NCBI RefSeq assembly: GCF_003611695.1
Contig: NZ_RAWE01000001.1
Coordinates: 1-64,000 of the forward strand
DNA: 64,000 nucleotides
Origin: Corallococcus carmarthensis
Lineage (GTDB): Bacteria; Myxococcota; Myxococcia; Myxococcales; Myxococcaceae
Direction of reading: 5' to 3'
Below the pieces are notes generated by a model. The model did no database searches and was not told the DNA's origin. It was given only the letters and a program-made list of their open reading frames with translations. Position 1 is the first letter of the stretch, and each line of letters begins with the position of its first letter. Both the position numbers and the translations under genes were made by a program. Of the stretch, positions 9,070 through 16,437 are shown one piece after another.

Positions 9070-10418
9070 ACGGGACGGCGGACGCGACGATGCAGCCAGC
9101 TCCCCATCTGTTCCATCGCGCTCGCCACGGTGCCGCGCAAGGGCGGCCCGGCCGAGCGCAACAGCGGCGCGGCGGACCGCAGACTGCCCCCGGGGCCCCG
9201 CGGCGCGAGCATCGCGGCGAAGGCATGCGCGACGACGCGCAGGTACTCACGGGCCATCACCCGCATGCGGGGCTCCTCCGAGGAGAGCAGGGCCATGGAG
9301 GCGCGCGCGCCGCCAGGGCTGTGCTCCCAGTAGTGCAGCAGGCCCATGCGCAGCGCCCGCATGCCCTCGTCCTGTCCGGCGAAGGCGCTGTAGAGCGCGG
9401 ACGCGAGCGCGACGCGGGTGCGCTGCGCTGGCCTTCGCGCGTGCGCGTAATGCTCCAGCGCGCGGGCGACATTGCCTGGATGGCGTTGCAGCGATTCCTG
9501 GAGCGCGAGGGCATCGTGGAAGCACGACGCCATGCCGCTCGCCGTGAGCGGATGGCAGCACGCGGCGGCGTCGCCCACGAGCACGGCGCTCCCCATCCAG
9601 ACGGTCTCCGCCAGCCAGTCGTCGTTGGAGGCCATGCGCACCGCGGGCTGCTGCTCCAGCGCCCGCAGGACGGCCTGTCTCAGCCGCGAGGGCAGGGCGA
9701 GCAGCAGCTCCGGCCGGTCCCGCAGCGTCTGGACCGTGCTGCCCAGCGGCAGGTCCACCATCACGCGCGCCACTCCCGGCTGGATGGCATAGGCCAGCGC
9801 ATGCACGGCGCCTCCCACGAACTGGTGGCCGTGGTCGGGGTGGGTCAGGCAGTCGCTGTCCACGGTCACGCCCAGCATGGTGGACAGGCGCGTGTGGTGC
9901 TCCGCGATGCCCAGCATCCGCCGCACGGGCGACGCGCGTCCGTCCGCGGCCACCAGCAGCCGCGCCCGCACGGAGTGCTCGGTGCCCGCGTGCGTGTAGC
10001 TCAGGCGCACGCCGTGCTCGCAGTTGTGCTCCACGGCCGTCACGCGGGCCCGGGTGCGCACGGTGACGCCGCGCCGCCGCGACACCGACTCCAGCAGGGG
10101 CACGGTGAGGGCCGCGTGTTCCAGCGACAACCCGGTGACACCGCGACCGTAGGGCAGGACGAGCGTGCGGGCAGGGGCATGGAAACGCACCGCGAAGCCG
10201 CGCACGGGCTGGGCCGTCCACCCATCCACGACGCTCCCGAAGCCCAGCGCCCGCAGGTCCCGCACCCCGGCCGGGTGGAGCAGCTCGCCCGCGAGCTGCT
10301 TGTGCCGGTCCACGCCCGCGTCCAGCAGCAGGACCGACAGCCCCAGCTCGGAGAGCGCCGCCGCCACCGCGCAGCCCGCGGGCCCACCTCCAGCTATCAC
10401 CACCTCGGCGTCCTCCAC
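9009..10418 (-). CDS. squalene monooxygenase (epoxidase)-like FAD monooxygenase
   Basis: A 469-residue group-A flavin monooxygenase. The FAD motif GGGPAG is at residues 10-15, the ADGRASPVRR segment at 158-167, and the second FAD motif GDAAACCHPLTASGM at 282-296, close to the GDA-x-x-x-RHPLT-x-GGM form of squalene epoxidases. Squalene monooxygenase makes 2,3-oxidosqualene, the substrate of the cyclase encoded at 11551. A geranylgeranyl-reductase-type enzyme is the main alternative, but the divergent squalene synthase/oxidosqualene cyclase operon 86 bp away favours the epoxidase role. The start is GTG at 10418 with GGAGG four bases upstream (10423-10427). It is transcribed away from those genes, and its 3' end overlaps the glycosyltransferase gene tail to tail. 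Confidence 0.78.
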   Translation of the reverse strand: MEDAEVVIAGGGPAGCAVAAALSELGLSVLLLDAGVDRHKQLAGELLHPAGVRDLRALGFGSVVDGWTAQPVRGFAVRFHAPARTLVLPYGRGVTGLSLEHAALTVPLLESVSRRRGVTVRTRARVTAVEHNCEHGVRLSYTHAGTEHSVRARLLVAADGRASPVRRMLGIAEHHTRLSTMLGVTVDSDCLTHPDHGHQFVGGAVHALAYAIQPGVARVMVDLPLGSTVQTLRDRPELLLALPSRLRQAVLRALEQQPAVRMASNDDWLAETVWMGSAVLVGDAAACCHPLTASGMASCFHDALALQESLQRHPGNVARALEHYAHARRPAQRTRVALASALYSAFAGQDEGMRALRMGLLHYWEHSPGGARASMALLSSEEPRMRVMAREYLRVVAHAFAAMLAPRGPGGSLRSAAPLLRSAGPPLRGTVASAMEQMGSWLHRRVRRPVYTLARAGWASPRRAFASNR

Positions 10419-10504
10419 GTGGCCTCCGCCCGGTCCCCAGACTCCATGTCTGGTATTGACGAATTAGCCATTGATGCGCGTTACCGCACGCAGAGGAGGC
10501 AGGC

Positions 10505-11551
10505 ATGAAAGAACAGGGAGCGTCATTCTGTCGCACGCAACTGCCCCGGGTCTCCCGGACGTTCGCGCTCAACATCCCGCTGTTGCCCGGCCCCTTGGAC
10601 CTGTCGGTGACGGTCGCCTACCTGCTGTGCCGCATCGCGGACACGCTGGAGGACGAGGCCGCCGGAGCGCACCCGGGTGCATTGCTCGACGAACTGGGGG
10701 GCCTGGTGTCGCTGGAGCCGGGCTGGGAGGCCCGTGCCCGCTCCTTCGCGCGGAGGGCGCGGCTCGCCCTGCGGGACGAGGCCCCCGCCGCGGAAGCCGA
10801 GCTGGTCCTGGAGACCCTGCTGGTGCTTGAAACCCTGGCGTCGCTTCCCTCCTGGGTCCACCCGCCCATCGCGCGGTGTGTGCGCACGATGACCGGCGGG
10901 ATGAACCAGATGCAGCGGATGCACGGGGGGAGCGGACAGGTCATGGGGCTGCCCGACCTCCAGGCGACGTTCATGTATTGCTATTACGTGGCCGGCGTCG
11001 TGGGCGAGATGCTGACCGGCCTCTTCATCGCCAGCTCACCCCGGGTTGCCTGGCGTGAGAAAAGGCTCATGTCGCGGGCGCCTGCCTTTGGCCGGGCCCT
11101 GCAGCTCACCAACATCCTGAAGGACGTGCGCGAGGACCTGGACCGGGGATGCTGCTGGCTGCCCAGGGACCGCATGGCCGCGCATGGCCTCACGCCCGCC
11201 ACGCTGGTCCTGCCCTCCTTGCGCTCGCGGGCGGTGGCGCTGATGGACGAGCTGGTGGCGGTGGCGCGCCGGGAGCTGGACGTCGCGCTCGAATACTCGC
11301 TGGCCCTGCCCGCGGAAGAGCCCGGCCTGCGGCTGTTCTGCCTCTACCCGCTCTTCTTCGCGGTCGCGACGCTCAATGCGATAGAGGGCAACCCCGCGGT
11401 GTTCGACCCCGAGCCGGTGAAGATGGGCCGGGAAGCGGTGGCGACGCTGATGCGGCTCACGCAGGAGCGCGTGTCATCGGATGAAGCGCTGCGGGCGCTC
11501 TACGCCGGCTGCTCGCGCGCGTCCCGTGGCGGCATGGAGGCCTGGACCTGA
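10505..11551 (+). CDS. squalene synthase (farnesyl-diphosphate farnesyltransferase)
   Basis: A 348-residue head-to-head prenyl synthase. The first aspartate-rich motif DTLEDE is at residues 46-51 within a CRIADTLEDE context, the second is DVRED at 207-211 (NILKDVREDLDRG). SRTFALNIPLLP near residue 17 is the conserved N-terminal segment. The single-gene, eukaryote-like form (FDFT1/Erg9 type) fits better than the HpnC/HpnD pair because DTLEDE and the long C-terminus are kept. It would condense two farnesyl diphosphates to squalene at the membrane. An AGAGGAGG ribosome site (10492-10499) precedes the ATG. Its stop overlaps the start of the cyclase gene (TGATG at 11549), so the two enzymes are translationally coupled. 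Confidence 0.9.
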   Translation: MKEQGASFCRTQLPRVSRTFALNIPLLPGPLDLSVTVAYLLCRIADTLEDEAAGAHPGALLDELGGLVSLEPGWEARARSFARRARLALRDEAPAAEAELVLETLLVLETLASLPSWVHPPIARCVRTMTGGMNQMQRMHGGSGQVMGLPDLQATFMYCYYVAGVVGEMLTGLFIASSPRVAWREKRLMSRAPAFGRALQLTNILKDVREDLDRGCCWLPRDRMAAHGLTPATLVLPSLRSRAVALMDELVAVARRELDVALEYSLALPAEEPGLRLFCLYPLFFAVATLNAIEGNPAVFDPEPVKMGREAVATLMRLTQERVSSDEALRALYAGCSRASRGGMEAWT

Positions 11552-13512
11552 TGCGGCCGGCCCGCGACGTGCTGGCCCGGACGCAGGAGGCGGATGGCTC
11601 CTGGAAGGGCGACTACAGCGGCCCGCTCTTCCTGGGCCCGGTGTACGTGGCCGGGCTGTACGTGATGGGGCGCACGCCGGACGCGCCTGTCCGCGACGGG
11701 ATGGTCGCCCACATGCGTGCCCATCAGAACGCGGATGGCGGCTGGGGGCTGGACGTGGAGTCGCCCAGCCTCGTCTTCACGTCGGTGCTCAACTACGTCG
11801 CGCAGCGGTTGCTGGGCGTTGGCGCGGACGACCCGGACCTCCTCCGCGCGCGGGCGTGGTTCCTTCCGCGGGGAGGTCCACTGGGCAGCGCGTCCTGGGG
11901 GAAGTTCGTCCTCGCCCTGCTGGGGCTCTACGAATACGAGGGCCTGGCGCCCGTGCCTCCCGAACTCTGGCTGTTGCCGCGAGCGCTGCCCTTCCATCCC
12001 TCCCGGCTCTGGTGCCACTGCCGCATGGTGTACCTGCCCATGGGCTGGCTTTGTGGCCGCCGGGCCCGCGCCACGGAGACACCGCTGCTGGCCGAGCTGC
12101 GGCGCGAGCTCTACCCCCAGCCCTACGCGGACGTGGACTGGAAGGCGGCGCGCGGACGGGTGGCCGGGACCGACGCCTACAGCCCCCACGGTCTGGGTTT
12201 GCGCGCCGTGCACCGCGTGCTGGGCCTGTACGAGCGATTCCACTCGAAGCGGCTGCGGGCTCGCGCGCTGGACGAAGCCCTGGCGTTGATTCGCGGGGAG
12301 GACGAGGCGACGCACTTCGTCTGCATCGGGCCCATCAACAAGGTGCTCGACATGGTGGTGTGGCACGTGGCGCGGCCGGAGGGCCCGGAGGTGCGCGCGC
12401 ACCTGGAGCGCCTGCCGGACTACCTCCAGCACACCCGCGAGGGCATCACGTTCAACGGCTACAACTCCTCCCAGCTCTGGGACACCGCCTTCGCGGTGCA
12501 GGCGCTGGTGGCCTCCGGAGAATCCGTCTGGGCGCGGGACACGCTGGCGCGAGCGGGCCGCTTCCTGGAGGCGCAGCAGGTGCTGGAGGATTCACCGGAC
12601 GCCGCGCGCCACCACCGGCATCCGAGCCGGGGAGGGTGGCCCTTCAGCACCCGCGCGCACGGCTGGCCCATCAGCGATTGCACGGCGGAGGCGTTGAAGG
12701 CGTGTCTGTTGTTGGAACCGCTCGGGCTCAATCGCGTGCCACGCGAACGCCTGGGACAGGCCGTGGCGTTCATCCTGTCATTGCAGAACCGGGACGGCGG
12801 CTGGGCCACCTATGAGCGGCAGCGGGGACCGCACTGGCTGGAGCGGTTCAATCCCTCGGACGTCTTCGCCGGCATCATGGTGGACCCCAGCTACGTGGAG
12901 TGCACGTCGGCCTGCATCCAGGCGCTGGCCGCGTGGCGCGAGGCGTCGCCGGCGGCACCCGTGGCGCGGGCCATCGCGCGGGGCGCGGACTTCCTGCGCC
13001 GCCAGCAGCGCCCGGACGGAAGCTGGGAGGGTTCCTGGGGCGTGTGCTTCAGCTATGGCACGTGGTTCGGCGTCACCGGCCTGCTGGCCGCCGGAGCAGG
13101 GGCCGCGGACCCCGCGCTGCGCAAGGCGGCCACGTTCCTGAAAGCCCACCAGCGCGCGGACGGCTCCTGGAGTGAAACCATCCAGGGCTGCCGCGAGCGC
13201 CGCTGGGTGGAGGGGCGTACGGGCCACGCGGTGACGACGTCCTGGGCCGTGATGTCGCTGGTGGCCGCGGGCGACGCGAACTCCGACGCCACGCGCCGGG
13301 GCGTGGCGTGGCTGCGCGCGAGGCAGGACGCGGAGGGCCAGTGGCCACGAGAGCCCCTGGCCGGGGTGTTCAGCCGCACCTGCGCCATCCACTACGACGC
13401 CTACCTGCGCATCTTCCCGCTGTGGGCGCTGTCGCTCGCGGAGCGACAGGCCGGAGTCTTCACGGCGCGCGAAGGCTCTGTGACCCCAGGTAGTCCATCT
13501 TGCCCAGGTTGA
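11551..13512 (+). CDS. oxidosqualene cyclase, cycloartenol-synthase type
   Basis: A 653-residue triterpene cyclase with several QW-type repeats (ADGSWKGDYSG, ADGGWGLD, RDGGWATYE, PDGSWEGSWG, ADGSWSETIQG). The catalytic motif is DCTAE (residues 376-380), as in oxidosqualene cyclases, not the DXDD of squalene-hopene cyclases. The product-determining positions of cycloartenol synthase (Tyr410, His477, Ile481 in Arabidopsis CAS1; Thr/Cys/Val in human lanosterol synthase) correspond here to Tyr304 (GYNSSQLWDT), His370 and Ile374 (HGWPISDCTAE). All three match cycloartenol synthase, so cycloartenol is the predicted product. ATG 11551 overlaps the squalene synthase stop. The 3' end overlaps a convergent DUF1993 gene by 53 bp. 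The protein is shorter than plant enzymes, lacking part of the N-terminal region. Confidence 0.92.
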   Translation: MRPARDVLARTQEADGSWKGDYSGPLFLGPVYVAGLYVMGRTPDAPVRDGMVAHMRAHQNADGGWGLDVESPSLVFTSVLNYVAQRLLGVGADDPDLLRARAWFLPRGGPLGSASWGKFVLALLGLYEYEGLAPVPPELWLLPRALPFHPSRLWCHCRMVYLPMGWLCGRRARATETPLLAELRRELYPQPYADVDWKAARGRVAGTDAYSPHGLGLRAVHRVLGLYERFHSKRLRARALDEALALIRGEDEATHFVCIGPINKVLDMVVWHVARPEGPEVRAHLERLPDYLQHTREGITFNGYNSSQLWDTAFAVQALVASGESVWARDTLARAGRFLEAQQVLEDSPDAARHHRHPSRGGWPFSTRAHGWPISDCTAEALKACLLLEPLGLNRVPRERLGQAVAFILSLQNRDGGWATYERQRGPHWLERFNPSDVFAGIMVDPSYVECTSACIQALAAWREASPAAPVARAIARGADFLRRQQRPDGSWEGSWGVCFSYGTWFGVTGLLAAGAGAADPALRKAATFLKAHQRADGSWSETIQGCRERRWVEGRTGHAVTTSWAVMSLVAAGDANSDATRRGVAWLRARQDAEGQWPREPLAGVFSRTCAIHYDAYLRIFPLWALSLAERQAGVFTAREGSVTPGSPSCPG

Positions 13513-13966
13513 CGCCGTTGTGACGCAGGAGCGCGTACGCGTGGGTGACGTGGAAGTAGAAGTTCGGGAGCGCGTTCTCCAGGAAGTAGTCCGCGCCGCT
13601 CATCACCTGGCCCTCCCAGCGGGGGTGGGTGACCACGCGCCCGGCCGCGCCCTCGAAGTCCTTCGCCGTGAAGGTGTCCAGGTACGTGAGGGTGGACTGG
13701 ACGCGGGCGCTGAGCTCCTCCAGCGTCTGCTCCGTGTCCGGGTTCGACGGCGCGGCCTTGCCTGTCAATCGTGAGGCCGCCAGCTTCACGGCGTCACAGC
13801 CGATCTGCACCTGCCGCACGAAGGGGAGCTGGTCCGGCGCCAGCCGGAAGCCCAGGTAGATGTTCGGGTCGAAGGACTTCGCCTTGGCGTGGGCCGCGGC
13901 CGTCTCCAACCACTTGTTGAGCTGCCCGAGCTGCTTCTTCATCTGGGAAAAGGTCTCGAAGTACAT
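13460..13966 (-). CDS. DUF1993 domain protein
   Basis: A 168-residue cytosolic protein matching the DUF1993 family: helical throughout, with the C-terminal NALPNFYFHVTHAYALLRHNGVN segment (the family's conserved FH-x-x-x-AY-x-x-LR-x-NGV ending) and an internal GAADYF/SGADYFLE-like helix. The family resembles DinB-like four-helix proteins; no reaction is established. Start MYFETFSQM at 13966 is chosen because family members begin about here; an upstream in-frame TTG at 14008 is possible. No convincing ribosome site was seen. The 3' end overlaps the end of the convergent oxidosqualene cyclase gene, which leaves no room for a separate terminator. Confidence 0.75.
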   Translation of the reverse strand: MYFETFSQMKKQLGQLNKWLETAAAHAKAKSFDPNIYLGFRLAPDQLPFVRQVQIGCDAVKLAASRLTGKAAPSNPDTEQTLEELSARVQSTLTYLDTFTAKDFEGAAGRVVTHPRWEGQVMSGADYFLENALPNFYFHVTHAYALLRHNGVNLGKMDYLGSQSLRAP

Positions 13967-14070
13967 GGGCGCGCAAGCTAACGGGGCAGTGCTTGCCGCG
14001 CGACCCAATCCGGGGCGTCCGGATCCGAAGAATCCAGACGCCCCGCGTCACGCCGTGGTCACGCGTGGCG

Positions 14071-14667
14071 TCAGAAGGTGAGGGTCAGGTCGTGCAGGAT
14101 GGCCGAGCACCCCGTCTTCGTTCCCGCCTCGTCGCCCGACGTGTCGCCCACGCAGGTGAGGGTCTGCACGATGCGCGTGTTCGACGGCAGCTGCGGGAAG
14201 CCCCATGCGTCTTGCGAGTGGCCGGTGTCCGTGTACTCGAAGTTGAACTCGGGGCCGAACACGCCGTAGTCCGCGATGGGGCACGGCGACGGAGTGACGC
14301 TCACGATGGGCGTCGCGGTGGTGGCGATGTGGTACCACTGGCCCCCCTGGACCTTGGTGGTTCCCCCCACCTCGGTGCCCCAGATGAACATGCCGACCCA
14401 CAGCTGGTTGCCGCTGCGCACCTCCAGCTCGAAGTTCATCTGCATCAACGGTCCGTGACCGGCGAAGTCCGCGTCTCCACCCGTCTTGGGCGGGACATAG
14501 AAGGACAGGGGGAAGTCGTTGATGGTGATGGTGCTCAGGCCCTGCTCCGTGGTGGCCACGGACGGCTCCGCCGGGGACTCCGGCGCGTCGAGGACTTCAG
14601 GGCCGCCGCAGGCGCCCAGCAACAGCGCGGCCGCCGGCACGGCGTAGGACACGAAACGACGCAACAT
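14071..14667 (-). CDS. small secreted lipoprotein, unknown function
   Basis: A 198-residue lipoprotein: MLRRFVSYAVPAAALLLGAC gives a textbook type II signal peptide with Cys20 as the lipid-modified residue, followed by an acidic/proline-rich linker (about 21-42). The rest is beta-rich (NFELEVRSGNQLWVGMFIWG, FNFEYTDTGHSQD) with four cysteines (near PSPCP, LTCVG and KTGCSA). No family recognised. A GGAGT ribosome site lies 8 bases before the ATG. A spacer of about 165 bp separates it from the rtcB gene upstream on the same strand, so independent transcription is likely. Confidence 0.65.
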   Translation of the reverse strand: MLRRFVSYAVPAAALLLGACGGPEVLDAPESPAEPSVATTEQGLSTITINDFPLSFYVPPKTGGDADFAGHGPLMQMNFELEVRSGNQLWVGMFIWGTEVGGTTKVQGGQWYHIATTATPIVSVTPSPCPIADYGVFGPEFNFEYTDTGHSQDAWGFPQLPSNTRIVQTLTCVGDTSGDEAGTKTGCSAILHDLTLTF

Positions 14668-14832
14668 GGTTGACTCCTGGGCGTGGGTGGAAGACGCCGG
14701 CAGGAGTACCGGGCTTCAACGGCACCCGGAACGTCGCTGACGCCAATGGCCCCCGGCCCGTGGCGAAGTGGCCGCGGGCGGGGGTGAGCTGTCCATGGCG
14801 GCAATGCCTGTCATCCCGTGCCGGCGGTCCGC

Positions 14833-16257
14833 TCAGGCCTTGAAGGTCATCAGCGGCTTGAGCCGGGCCACCTCCCGGACGATGTCCGCGTCCACCTGCG
14901 AGGCCACCACCGGACCAATGGGCTTGTAGGCGGCGGGTGCCTCTTCGATGCGGCGTTCGGCCCGCAGCGCGATGCAGTCCACCCCCGTCAGCCCCAGGTC
15001 CTCCTCGCGGTGCTTCGCGCCACCGCGCGACATGGAGAAGCGCGAGTGCGCCCGCCCCGCCCCATGTGAAGCCGACGCCAGCGCCTTCGCGTTGCCCAGC
15101 CCCCGCATCAGGTAGGACGTCGCGCCCATGGAGCCGGGGATGATGACCGGCTGGTCCTCCTCGGCGGGGCAGGCTCCCTTGCGCGCCAGCCAGCCGCCTT
15201 CCCAGGGCAGGGTGATGTTGTGAGGCACGTCGTAGACGAGCGGCGCCTCCACGTCCCCGAACAGCTCCCGCAGCGTCTGCCGCACCAGCTCCGCGAGCAG
15301 CAGCCGGTTGAGGAAGGCGTAGTTGGCCGCCGTGGCCTCCGCCCGCAGGTACTCGCGCACCTTCGCCGGGTCCGCGATGGGAAAGATGCCGCTCGCCGGG
15401 TGCGGCGCCCCCACGGGCCACGCGGCCCGCGCCCGCTCCTGCCAGGTGCGCCCCACGTGCTTGCCCATGTCGCGCGAGCCCGAGTGCACCATGAACGCGA
15501 GCTGCCCCTCCCGCACCCCCCACGCCCACGCCTGCGCGCGGTCCACCACGGCCTCCACCCGCTGCACCTCCACGAAGTGGTTGCCGCCACCAATGGTGGC
15601 CAGCCCGGGGTCCCGCACCACGCCTTCCCGCCGCAGCCCGGTGGGCGCCCAGACGGGGTCTCCTTCCAGCGCACCGCCCAGGTAGACGCGCGCGGACTCG
15701 CGGTCCAACTGCTCCAACTCCGCACGGGCGGACATGCCCAGGGGCTGCGCCACCGTCTCCTGGAGCCAGCCGGGCAGGCCGTCACGCAGGAGCGCCTCCA
15801 GCGCGCGCGAGCCCTGGGCGACGTCCCGCGTGCCGAAGAAGCAATGCCCCTTCATCCGCTCGACGAAGGCGTCGCGGCGGGCGAGGAAGGCGTCCACGGG
15901 GATGTCCGCGACATGCAGGCGCATGCCGCAGTTGATGTCCGTCCCCACGGCGCCGGGGACGACCAGGCCTTCGGTGTGGACCACCGACCCGATGGCCACC
16001 CCGGAGTCTCCGGGATGGAAGTCCGGCGTCGCGCGCACCTGCTTCACGCGGCCGCCTTCGGGATGGTGGAGCGCGGCGAGCGCCGCGAGTTGTTGAAGCG
16101 CCTTGCCCTCCACGGGCAGGTCCGGGGGAAGCAGGACCTCCGCGGGGGGCGCATGGGGATCCGCCTGGAGGCGGACCGTGTAGACACGACCGTCGTAAGC
16201 AACGTCGAGCCCCTCGCGGGCGAGTGCCCGCAGGAGCCGGTTGAGTTTCGGCTGCAT
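14833..16257 (-). CDS. rtcB: RtcB-family RNA ligase
   Basis: A 474-residue RtcB protein, normal for the family. RtcB joins 2',3'-cyclic-phosphate (or 3'-phosphate) RNA ends to 5'-hydroxyl ends using GTP and Mn(II), through a GMP-histidine intermediate. Seen: PDFHPG near residue 79, GTDINCGMR with the metal-binding Cys110, GGGNHFVE near 220, MVHSGSRDMGKHVG near 250, and the SHGAGRAHSR segment near 397 with the histidine that takes GMP. No rtcA, rtcR or archease gene lies within the window and no sigma-54 promoter was recognised, so its regulation differs from the E. coli rtc operon. It is preceded by a 180-bp spacer after the GH15 gene on the same strand. Confidence 0.93.
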   Translation of the reverse strand: MQPKLNRLLRALAREGLDVAYDGRVYTVRLQADPHAPPAEVLLPPDLPVEGKALQQLAALAALHHPEGGRVKQVRATPDFHPGDSGVAIGSVVHTEGLVVPGAVGTDINCGMRLHVADIPVDAFLARRDAFVERMKGHCFFGTRDVAQGSRALEALLRDGLPGWLQETVAQPLGMSARAELEQLDRESARVYLGGALEGDPVWAPTGLRREGVVRDPGLATIGGGNHFVEVQRVEAVVDRAQAWAWGVREGQLAFMVHSGSRDMGKHVGRTWQERARAAWPVGAPHPASGIFPIADPAKVREYLRAEATAANYAFLNRLLLAELVRQTLRELFGDVEAPLVYDVPHNITLPWEGGWLARKGACPAEEDQPVIIPGSMGATSYLMRGLGNAKALASASHGAGRAHSRFSMSRGGAKHREEDLGLTGVDCIALRAERRIEEAPAAYKPIGPVVASQVDADIVREVARLKPLMTFKA

Positions 16258-16437
16258 GACCTTCTCGGAATCTGACCCGGGCGGACCTCAACCCGGGGGA
16301 CGTGAGCGATGGATTCGAGACCTCGGGTCAGCAGCCGCGGCCGGGATGCCGGAGCATCCGCGCCTCATGGGACGCCCCTGCTCGCGCGGCCTGACAAAGC
16401 CAGGGGCGGGCAGGGGCGGCACCACGGAGGGACGCGC

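Noticed and set aside
10419-10504. A clear sigma-70 promoter in the epoxidase/squalene synthase spacer
   Set aside because: TTGACG at 10456-10461 is a fair -35, but no convincing -10 follows at 16-18 bases, so it is not listed as a feature.
11551-13512. Squalene-hopene cyclase as identity of the cyclase
   Set aside because: The catalytic motif is DCTAE, not DXDD, and an epoxidase-like gene is adjacent.
16258-16437. Hairpin CGCCCCTG/CAGGGGCG as terminator of the GH15 gene
   Set aside because: The 8-bp arms (16373-16380, 16401-16408) are 20 bases apart without T-run, and a second CAGGGGCG copy follows, so pairing is ambiguous.
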